From NCBI GenBank assembly GCA_030789695.1, contig CM061142.1:155468714-155532713 (forward strand): a stretch of 64,000 bases of DNA, given 5' to 3'. Positions 53,977-62,893 of this stretch are shown in pieces; position 1 is the first letter of the stretch; each line of letters opens with the position of its first letter. The notes beneath the pieces were generated by a model. It was not told the DNA's origin. It saw only the letters and a program-made list of their open reading frames with translations, and ran no database searches. The stretch is from Scilla litardierei. Lineage: Eukaryota; Streptophyta; Magnoliopsida; Asparagales; Asparagaceae. The translations under genes were made by a program, and so were the position numbers.

Positions 53977-54042
53977 GTATCTTTGAAGTTTCGTAAACTC
54001 TGGGCTAGGCTCGCCCTGATTGTCTCTTTTTTCCTTTTGCAG
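53977..54042 (+). other. Intron 1 of antisense gene copy 1
   Basis: CTAG/GTATCTTTG donor, T-rich tract TTTTTTCCTTTTGCAG acceptor, 66 nt. It contains in-frame stops, yet its removal keeps the frame (codon G/GC across the junction). Confidence 0.65.
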
Positions 54043-54629
54043 GCGAAGATGCGATGAGGGAGCCGGAGGGGGTGTCAGGTTCGGCCGGGGCCCCGATCTC
54101 GGAGGATTCTGATCCCCGCGGGAAAGGCAAGGGGGCGGCTAGCGAGGCGGGATCCCGGGAATGTGGGGGCGGGGCCCCCCGTGGGGAGAGGTCGCACCTG
54201 GGACGGGGGGCAGCCGGGCAAGGTGTCTCTGCCGGTGGGCCCGTCGAGGATCTTCGTGCTGACGCGCCCGTGCGGGGGGCCGGACCCTCTGTCCCTCCGC
54301 GGGTACCAGCGACGGCCGCGCCTCGCCGAGCGCCCGGGGTTCAAGGGTGGCCATACGGGATCCCTTCGTGGGAAATGGGGGTGTCGTCGAGTCCCACTTG
54401 CGAGAGCGCCCTTATTCGTTTTAAGAGGGCCCGAGAAGAGGTCGAGGCATACCCCGATGACCGGCTCCACAAGTTCCCTTTCCGAGTCGACGGCAACGAG
54501 TCGGTATTTGAGGACGCGGGAGTGGCGGCGCGCCTCGCCGAGTATTGCGTGTTACCACGCGATCGTGAGTCTTTGACTCGTGTGGGGGCGGAACGGTTGG
54601 GCGGCTCGGCCATATGGCACGTCGTGCAG

Positions 54630-54699
54630 GTACGACGGCTTTCTTTCCCCGCCCGCAGACTTTATTGGTTCGTGTCTAGTTGATTCGAGGTTTATGTAG
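54630..54699 (+). other. Intron 2 of antisense gene copy 1
   Basis: GTGCAG/GTACGA donor, GGTTTATGTAG/ATG acceptor, 70 nt, phase 0. The same position is interrupted in copy 2 (57848-57933) and copy 3 (33398-33334). Confidence 0.7.
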
Positions 54700-55227
54700 A
54701 TGATCGCCAACGTGTTAGCCCTGCGGGGCCGTAAATCTGCGGCCGTCACCCGGGCGTCACTGGACGTGGCGAAGGCGAACCTTGATGAGGTCAAGGCGAA
54801 GCTGAAGGACACGGAGGCGGAGCTGGAGAGGGTTAGGGCGGCCTATGGGGTGGAGAAGGGGCGGGCTGCGTACTTCGATTCGTCCAAAGCCATGGTCGAG
54901 AAGCAGCTCCAAGAAGTAACGCGGGAGAGGGATGATATCCGGTCCAAGCGTACCTCGGAAGTGGCTAGCAAGGAATCGGTGATCGGATTACAGAGGCGGC
55001 AAATAGAGGACCTGGAGGTCGCCCTAAAGACCGAGAAGAGGGAGAGGGGTCTAGCGGTGCGGCGATTGGAGGAAAAACGGGACGCTGAGGGCAAACAGAT
55101 CGAAGCCGTTATCCGTCGCTATCATGACGAGCATGTTGTGCCGATGCTGCAAGAAGCTAAGGAGGCTGCGATTTGGCAAGTGGTTAAAGATATGCGAGAT
55201 CGGTCGGTTGAGAGGCGGCGTCGCTAG

Positions 55228-55689
55228 AATCATGGGTTCGGGGAGGGCCGTACCTTCGTGTGAGAGGGTTATAAACAATGTGTTGTTGTAGTGTGTGGAA
55301 AGTCCAATGTATGGTGTGGTTTCTGGGTAAATATATTGTTATTGTCTTGTGTCGAACTGTATTCCTACTTGGTTTGCTCGTAGAATGTCCGCTCTGCGAG
55401 GGACGTAAATGCCCCCAACTGCGCTCTGCCGAAGTCTTCGGGAGAGGGGAGTTGAGAGTAGTCATGTTCTCTGGTGGCCGTACTGCGTCGATGCCTATTA
55501 CGGGGCCCGGAGGTGCCGTGGCGGGTCGGACTTGCTTCGTTCATACAGAAGTTTGCCAAGTGTTGGAATCGAGAATCCAATAAGTTGTCGGGCGGCTTCC
55601 TGTTCCGGCCGAACCAATGGAGATCGGACCTTTATTGGTGCGAGGGAGATGTTTGTGTTTTGGCCATACTGCCGGAGCTCGGACTTAAT
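55228..55689 (+). other. 3' flank of antisense gene copy 1
   Basis: No further coding signal. A T- and GT-rich stretch at 55270-55380 probably holds the 3' end of the transcript. No clear AATAAA is present. Confidence 0.4.
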
Positions 55690-55935
55690 CATGGATCGAG
55701 TTCCGCCCTCTTGTATGGCTGCCCTGTCGGGGGTCGTACTCAATCTGGGATCGAGCCCCGCCTCCTTGTGGTGGCCGCCCTGACGGAGGCCGGACTCAAC
55801 CGTGTATCGGGCGGCACCTCCTTGTGGTGGCCGCCCTGACGGAGGACGGACTCAATCGTGGACCGGGCGCCGCCTCCTTGTGTTGGCCGCCCTGACGGGG
55901 GCCGGATTCAACCATGTATCGGGCGGTGCCAGGAG
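55690..55935. repeat. ~57-bp GC-rich tandem repeat
   Basis: About four units with CCTCCTTGTGGTGGCCGCCC, TGACGGAGGCCGGACTCAA and a CGTGTATCGGGCGGC end. It lies between the two antisense gene copies. The first unit is the most diverged. Confidence 0.8.
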
Positions 55936-56109
55936 TGATTTCGAATCGGGGTAATCATTTCGCCGGGATTTGGGCGGGAATTTTTGGCGGTCGCATGACT
56001 AGACGTCAGCCTGGCGATTCGACGGCGTGTGGGAATCGAGGCGGCCCGACCACTGAAGTGTTAACGCGTGGCGGAATTGACGGTTTTGACGGTACGCGAA
56101 GCGTCAGAA

Positions 56110-56115
56110 CACGTG
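56110..56115. promoter_or_regulatory. G-box CACGTG upstream of antisense gene copy 2
   Basis: GAACACGTGGGT, about 75 nt before a TTTAAAG stretch (56187-56193) that may serve as TATA element, and about 265 nt before the ATG at 56378. Confidence 0.4.
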
Positions 56116-56377
56116 GGTGGTGGACAGGGCCCGGATTGGTGACGCGTGTCTTGGGCTCGACGATCGCGATGCTTTCTGCAGTCGCTTTAAAGAGAGCGTA
56201 AGTAGGGGAGGGGAGCAAAGCTGATTGTCGGGCGGAAAAAATTTTTATTTGACAAGAAGTTAGGGCTCGTAGGAGATTTCCGTGACCTTGCCAGAGTCGC
56301 CCTCGTGGGAGCGGTCAACGGAGTAGCGCAAGCGCCCGAGTCGTCGGCACCCGTTAGGTAAGACGCCCGTTTTAGAA

Positions 56378-58548
56378 ATGTCTTCTTCGATGTCTCCGTC
56401 TCGGGGTCAGGGTTCGGGGGTAGTTGGGGAAGGAAGCTCCGCCGCGGAGACAGATAGGGTGCCCATGGAGATTGCGGGCGTGAAGTCGGAGCTAAAGAAA
56501 TCCGTTGCGGAGATCTTCACGATGTACGTCAGGCCGCCGTATTCGGTTCGTGAGCCGGAGCCGCAAGAAAGGGTGTGTTTTGCGGGCGACCGGGAGGTGG
56601 GAGTATACATATCTTCGTTTGAGCAAGGTTTGCGTTCCCCCCCCCCATCCGTTCCTGCTGGAAGTGTTGAACTTCCTGGAATTGCCCCTCTATCGCCTGA
56701 TGCCCAATGTCATCAGTGCCATTGTGGGGTTCCTAGTGCTGTGCGTGAGCAACCAGGTGTGCCCATCTCTGACCTTATTTTGCCACTTCTTCTCGGTCAA
56801 GAGGTTGGGGTCATGCTACTATCTCTCTGCAAAGAGGACGCATCCGCTCATTAGGGGTTTGCCTGGGAAAATTAAGTTTTGGCGCCAGCAGTATGTGTTT
56901 GTGGAGGTGCCGGAGGATGTGCTGATAAGGTCTGATTGGGCGGAGCTGAATCCCAAGGCAAAAGAGGAGGTGAAATTGGGGGAGGAGGAGAAAGTGGTGG
57001 CCCAGATTTTGATGGCCGTACCAGTGGAGGGACGAGATTATCGGATGCTCGCTCGGGCTGAGATGATAACGGCGTACATCTGGCCCGAAGGTACGAGAGA
57101 TTTTGGTGTTCATGCTTCTGATGTGCTTACGCTGAACTTTCTCTCTTTGGTCGGTGGCACAATGAGTCTGTCCCTCGAGGAAATGATGCGACTGGCCTCT
57201 GAGAAGGCGGGGAGATCGTCGACAAGAGGTGGCCCCAAGAGGTCGTGAGCGGAGGGAGGGGCGGGGAGCTCGACTGGTGTGCCCGCATCCGCGAAGAGGA
57301 GGAAGAGGCCGACGAAGTTGTCCGAACCTGACGCGTCAGCGGGAACCGGTCTGACGGAAGGCGGAGCCGGGGAGGGGGTGGCGAATCCCATCATCGACTT
57401 GGAGGGCGGGGACGAAGGGTCGACCGGGGGAGGGGCGGAACTGCCCCGAACGAGGCCGCCTAGCCCCATGGCCCCTGCAGGGGGGAGGGGGCGGAAGCTA
57501 GCGATCAGTCGCATAGGGCCGAAGCGTCGAGTGGCCCTGCTGGGTCCGTAGGATGGGACCCTTGGCCTTATGGTTGTCCCATGTTCGGTCTCGAGAGGGC
57601 GCCAACCGACCCCCGCTGTGCGGCTGCATTGGCTAAGTTTAAGGCCAAGAAGACCGATGTCGAGGGCTATCCCGACGACGCGCTTCATCGGGCACCGTAC
57701 AAAGTGACGAGTGATGAGTCCGTGTTTGAGGATGGAGGTGTGTCGGTGAGGCTGGTGGAGAACATTTTCCTGCCCCGCGATAGGGTGGCGCTGGAAGCGG
57801 TGGAGCCTGAGGGTCTGTGCGGGACCGCGGTGATGCATGGCGTCCAGGTATGTTCTGTAAGATGGGCGACGTTTTTCAGCAGGTATTATTGAACGCCCTA
57901 AACAGGTTTACTTTTCGGCGTTTCCTTACGCAGATCCTCAACTTGATGCTCGGGATGATGCGGCACGTGCCGGCCATAAACAAGGCCGAGGGCGCCGTGG
58001 CTAGAATGGTCGCCGAGCTGGCTGCCGTGTGCAAGAGAGCTGGCGAGGAGCTGGAGAAGGAGAGGGAGCGGGGCGACCGATACGAGGCCGAGGTAGAGCG
58101 CCTGAAGATGGTCGTGTCCGATCATGAGCAGCGGGTGGCCGAGGCTGGAGGGAGAGCGAAGGAGTTGCAGGAGGCCCTTAGAAGGGAGGAGTCCCGTGCG
58201 GAGGACCTAGCGGGACGTGCCCAGGCCGCCGAGGAGGAGTTGGCCTGTAGGGTCGAGGAATTTCGGACGTATCAGGATAGAACCGTCGTCCCCGCCCTCG
58301 CAAAGTCGATGTCCGAGGGCATGGATAAGGGCCACACGGAGGGATGGGAAGCCTGCTTGGCTCGGATGAAGGAGAAGGTGGCGGGCCTGGTCCCGCCGGT
58401 AGAGATCGACCTCGACGGGCTCGCTGCATGCAGCGACGACGAGGAGGGGGATGGAGACGGAGGGGAGGGTGATGAGCCAGAGGACGGCGGGGCGGTGGGA
58501 GATTCCGTGGGGGGAGAGGGCGTCGTGATTGGCGGAGGCGCCAAGTAG
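56378..58548 (+). pseudogene. Antisense gene of Tat-4, copy 2 (broken by frameshifts and a stop)
   Basis: ATG 56378 (MSSSMSPSRGQG). The domain block VGVYISSFEQGLR is broken by a frameshift in a run of ten C at 56637-56646 and continues in another frame (FLLEVLNFLELPLYR, AIVGFLVLCVSNQ, QQYVFVEVPEDVL). TGA at 57246-57248 interrupts the linker, which resumes in frame (PASAKRRKRPTKLSE). A further shift near 57550 leads to WPYGCPMFGLERAPTD and EGYPDDALHRAPYKV. Intron 57848-57933 (GTATGT ... TTACGCAG, 86 nt, phase 0) leads to a coiled-coil exon (57934-58548) that ends in an acidic Gly/Glu/Asp tail. It is clearly homologous to copy 1 but strongly diverged, so the duplication is old or the copies come from different elements. 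Confidence 0.65.
57848..57933 (+). other. Intron 2 of antisense gene copy 2
   Basis: GTCCAG/GTATGT donor and TTCCTTACGCAG/ATC acceptor, 86 nt, phase 0. Same position relative to the conserved EGYPDD block and the coiled coil as in copies 1 and 3. Confidence 0.65.
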
Positions 58549-58874
58549 TTTTGTGTATCCCCCCCTTTTTGTAGTTTAAAAACGAAAGAAAGTGAAGATT
58601 CGCCGGGCTCGTCCCCGTATTTGTGTTTTTTGGGATTTTCCGTCTGTGTGTGCATAAATTCCCTTCGTAGATTTACGCCTTGGTGCGGCCGTTTTTATCC
58701 TGGCGTAGGGGGAATCGTGTTGAGTCCCTTTATTTCGCGTAGTGCGCCCGAGAGATTTTACAGCGAGGTTGCCTCCCTTTTCGTGGGTTGCTCGGGTCTA
58801 GGTGTACCTGAGCTATGACTAGTAGTCAAACGGGATTAGTCTTTGGTCTTTTCATCGGCTATTATTGATAGTTT

Positions 58875-58880
58875 AATAAA
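58875..58880 (+). terminator. Poly(A) signal AATAAA after antisense gene copy 2
   Basis: AATAAAACAGG about 330 nt after the stop codon, on the strand of the antisense gene. Confidence 0.4.
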
Positions 58881-58887
58881 ACAGGGT

Positions 58888-58957
58888 CGCCCCGTAGGCG
58901 TAACATTGAATCGGCCCGTAGGCGTAACATTGTATCGGCCCGTAGGCGTAACCGTGT
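58888..58957. repeat. 24-bp tandem repeat
   Basis: Three units of CCCGTAGGCGTAACATTGWATCGG, the last one diverged. Confidence 0.8.
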
Positions 58958-58959
58958 GT

Positions 58960-60035
58960 CGCTCAAGGTAGGTTGATGTTCTCATCGCAGTTGATCCGCC
59001 TTTCTCTGGTGCCGTGCCCCTGATAAGGGGCGTGGAGTCGATTCAGAGGGTTCCCCCTCGGCGTAGGGGTGGATGGTCGCGTCGGAGCCAGGAAGTGGCT
59101 TTGGCCCTCGTTCCTAGAATTGGGGGGAGAGGGAGTCCTTGGTGGTTGTTCTATCCCACGGGGCCCCGCTGCTCCCCTCGACTGGAGTCTCCACGCGGTA
59201 GGTGCGAAGGGACACGGGCCGCAGCCCCCCTGTGTGGCCTCCTGGCATAAACGGGCCGGGGAAGGTCGATGAGTGGAAGGAGGGGTGCTTCCGTTTGTAC
59301 GCGGAGTAGCCCGTTGGAGTACGCCGGCGCTTGGAGACAAGTCCCCCTTGGTTGGGGGGCCTCGGGCGGCTGCCGGGGTGCTCGGCGGGGTGATTTGGCA
59401 GGTATGCCCCATCCATCGGGTTGTCTGCCAGCCACGCCTGCGTGCGCGGGGCATCCGTGGAGAGGCATGGTATGCCATTGGAGCTCCAGTTCCCATGCCT
59501 TAAGTTGTCTAAAGGAAGGAGGGGAGCAGGAGACTGGGTAACCTTTGTGTAAGGGGAATATCCTGTTGGGGGATCGTTTACTTTGGCGGTCGGCGATACT
59601 CGCCTTTTTTGCACATTTTAAGGGAGAGAGGGATGCAAAACGACTAGTCTTTCTCCACATCCTTCCTCTCGCCTTCCTCCCCCCCTCAAGGAAGCTGAGG
59701 GGGGGATTTTATAATGGTGAATTTCTGCCCTCATTTACTCTTCATTGAGAGTCGGGGTCGTCTTGGAATTTCGTTCTTAGGGGGGGTGTTCCCGATGGGT
59801 GACGGGTGACGTGACCCCTCAGGCAAGCATGACACTTGTCAGTGGCGTTCGTCCCGAGTTTCCTTTTGGGTTGGACAAGTCATTTCGGGCGTCGGCTTTA
59901 TGGGGGTCAGGCATTGCTTCTCAGGAATGGCTGTGTAGGGGTTGCCTTGATTCGCAGACCTTGAGTAGTTTCCCGAGGTTTGAGGAGAGGGGTGACAGGC
60001 CCTTACGGGGGAGGGAGGGTACTGGTCCGTCAGGT
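58960..60035. other. GC-rich 3' region of Tat-4 without a recognised gene
   Basis: Open frames exist on both strands because of the high GC content, but none shows a motif, and they overlap each other. I see no supported gene. Confidence 0.5.
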
Positions 60036-62769
60036 ACCCCGCCTAAAGCGCTCCGGCTTGGGTGGCCGAGCTCAGTGAACTTGCCCCGGAGGTCTTCCTG
60101 GGGGGGAGCGAGCACGCAGCTCGGCCCGTGCCCCTCTCTGGTTTGGGTGGCGAGGACTGCTCCTGCCCTGGAGTCTTTGAGAGGGCGGGTATTGGGTCGT
60201 CGCCTCCCCGCAGCCTCTATAGTCGGACGGGTATTGGGCCGTCGCCTACCCCGTATATGGCGCTCCGGCTTGGGTGGCCAAGCTCAGGGAACTTGCCCCG
60301 GAGGTCTTCCTGGGGGGGAGCAAGCACACAGCTCGGCCCGTGCCCCTCTCCGGTTTGGGTGGCGAGGACTGGTCCTGCCCCGGAGTCTTTGAGAGGGTGG
60401 GTATTGGGCCGTCGCCTCCCCGCAGCCTCTATAGTCGGACGGGTATTGGGCCGTCGCCTACCCCGCATATGGCGCTCTGGCTTGGGTGGCCAAGCTCAGT
60501 GAACTTGCCCCGGAGGTCTTCCTGGGGGGGAGCGAGCACGCAGCTCGGCCCGTGCCCCTCTCCGGTTTGGGTGGCGAGTACTGGTCCTGCCCCGGAGTCT
60601 TTGAGAGGGCGGGTATTGGGCCGTCGCCTCCCTGCAGCCTCTATAGTCGGACGGGTATTGGGCCGTCGCCTACCCCGCATATGGCGCTCCGGTTTGGGTG
60701 GCCAAGCTCAGTGAACTTGCCCCGGAGGTCTTCCTGGGGGGGAGCGAGTACGCAGCTCGGCCCGTGCCCCTCTCCGGTTTGGGTGGCGAGGATTGGTCCT
60801 GCCCCGGAGTCTTTGAGAGGGCGGGTATTGGGCCGTCGCCTCCCCGCAGCCTCTATAGTCGGACGGGTATTGGGCCGTCGCCTACCCCGCATATGGCGCT
60901 CTGGTTTGGGTGGCCAAGCTCAGTGAACTTGCCCCGGAGGTCTTCCTGGGGGGGAGCGAGTACGCAGCTCGGCCCGTGCCCCTCTCCGGTTTGGGTGGCG
61001 AGGATTGGTCCTGCCCCGGAGTCTTTGAGAGGGCGGGTATTGGGCCGTCGCCTCCCCGCAGCCTCTATAGTCAGACGGGTATTGGGCCGTCGCCTACCCC
61101 GCATATGGCGCTCCGGTTTGGGTGGCCAAGCTCAGTGAACTTGCCCCGGAGGTCTTCCTGGGGGGGAGCGAGTACGCAGCTCGGCCCGTGCCCCTCTCCG
61201 GTTTGGGTGGCGAGGATTGGTCCTGCCCCGGAGTCTTTGAGAGGGCGGGTATTGGGCCGTCGCCTCCCCGCAGCCTCTATAGTCGGACGGGTATTGGGCC
61301 GTCGCCTACCCCGCATATGGCGCTCCGGTTTGGGTGGCCAAGCTCAGTGAACTTGCCCCGGAGGTCTTCCTGGGGGGGAGCGAGTACGCAGCTCGGCCCG
61401 TGCCCCTCTCCGGTTTGGGTGGCGAGGATTGGTCCTGCCCCGGAGTCTTTGAGATGGCGGGTATTGGGCCGTCGCCTCCCCGCAGCCTCTATAGTCGGAC
61501 GGGTATTGGGCCGTCGCCTACCCCGCATATGGCGCTCCGGTTTGGGTGGCCAAGCTCAGTGAACTTGCCCCGGAGGTCTTCCTGGGGGGGAGCGAGTACG
61601 CAGCTCGGCCCGTGCCCCTCTCCGGTTTGGGTGGCGAGGATTGGTCCTGCCCCGGAGTCTTTGAGAGGGCGGGTATTGGGCCGTCGCCTCCCCGCAGCCT
61701 CTATAGTCGGACGGGTATTAGGCCGTCGCCCACCCCGCATATGGCACTCCGGTTTGGGTGGCCAAGCTCAGTGAACTTGCCCTGGAGGTCTTCCTGGGGG
61801 GGAGCGAGTACGCAGCTCGGCCCGTGCCCCTCTCCGGTTTGGGTGGCGAGGATTGGTCCTGCCCCGGAGTCTTTGAGAGGGCGGGTATTGGGCCGTTGCC
61901 TCCCCGCAGCCTCTATAGTCGGACGGGTATTGGGCCGTCGCCTACCCCGCATATGGCGCTCCGATTTGGGTGGCCAAGCTCAGTGAACTTGCCCCGGAGG
62001 TCTTCCTGGGGGGAGCGAGTACGCAGCTCGGCCCGTGCCCCTCTCCGGTTTGGGTGGCGGGGATTGGTCCTGCCCCGGAGTCTTTGAGAGGGCTGGTATT
62101 GGGCCGTCGCCTCCCCGTAGCCTCTATAGTCGGACGGGTATTGGGCCGTCGCCTCCCCGTAGCCTCTATAGTCGGACGGGTATTGGGCCGTCGCCTACCC
62201 CGCATATGGCGCTCCGGTTTGGGTGGCCAAGCTCAGTGAACTTGCCCCGGAGGTCTTCCTGGGGGGAGCGAGTACGCAGCTCGGCCCGTGCCCCTCTCCG
62301 GTTTGGGTGGCGAGGATTGGTCCTGCCCCGGAGTCTTTGAGAGGGCGGGTATTGGGCCGTCGCCTCCCCGCAGCCTCTATAGTCGGACGGGTATTGGGCC
62401 GTCGCCTACCCCGCATATGGCGCTCCGGTTTGGGTGGCCAAGCTCAGTGAACTTGCCCCGGAGTCTTCCTGGGGGGGAGCGAGTACGCAGCTCGGCCCGT
62501 CCACCTCTCCGGTTTGGGTGGCGAGGATTGGTCCTGCCCCGGAGTCTTTGAGAGGGCGGGTATTGGGCCGTCGCCTCCCCGCAGCCTCTATAGTCGGACG
62601 GGTATTGGGCCGTCGCCTACCCCGCATATGGCGCTCCAGTTTGGGTGGCCAAGCTCATTGAACTTGCCCCGGAGGTCTTCCTGGGGGGGAGCGAGTACGC
62701 AGCTCGGCCCGTGCCCCTCTCTGGTTTGGGTGGCGAGGATTGGTCCTGCCCCGGAGTCTTTGAGAGGGT
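60036..62769. repeat. 212-bp GC-rich tandem array (about 12.6 copies)
   Basis: Units start at 60062, 60274, 60486 and so on every 212 bp to 61970, then 62223 (253 bp), 62434 (211 bp) and a partial unit from 62646. Each has GGTGGCCAAGCTCAGTGAAC, CTTGCCCCGGAGGTCTTCCT, GCACGCAGCTCGGCCCGTGC and a doubled CGGGTATTGGGCCGTCGCCT. Most copies differ by a few bases. The 253-bp spacing comes from an extra 42-bp copy of the inner subrepeat, less one base. Frames of 146 codons repeat through it, but 212 is not a multiple of three, so they are not a repeated protein. Confidence 0.95.
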
Positions 62770-62893
62770 TGAACTGAAATTGTCATGCAGAAAAGGCAAA
62801 ATTCGAAGATAAAAAGAAGGGAACAAGGTAATTCGTTCAGGACTTACAGTTCCCGGCTATGCCACGACCGGCGCACCGCGCCCCTTGGAGTGA

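Larger units (their letters stand above)
53223..55227 (+). pseudogene. Antisense gene of Tat-4, copy 1 (three exons, one nonsense codon)
   Basis: Exon 1 53223-53976, exon 2 54043-54629, exon 3 54700-55227. ATG 53223 (MASRFEIGGSSR) is followed by an in-frame TAG at 53295-53297, the only defect seen. Exon 1 holds the gypsy-type 'transposase 28' domain (VGVYVRSFELGLCFP, LLVGFVVLCLAC, WMREFVFVTVPSDVAL). Intron 1 (GTATCT ... TTTTGCAG, 66 nt) joins phase 1 to phase 1. Exon 2 is Gly/Arg/Pro-rich, then has a conserved EAYPDDRLHKFPFRVDGNES block and CVLPRDRESL. Intron 2 (GTACGA ... TTATGTAG, 70 nt) is phase 0. Exon 3 is an almost continuous coiled coil of about 175 residues. Splicing both introns leaves one open frame. 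The gene is opposite to gag-pol. Such antisense ORFs are known from Tat elements; their function is unknown. Confidence 0.7.

Noticed and set aside
60062..62661. Repeated open frames of 146 and 83 codons on both strands of the 212-bp array
   Set aside because: The unit length is not a multiple of three and the GC content is very high, so long frames arise in several phases. They overlap on both strands and show no motif.
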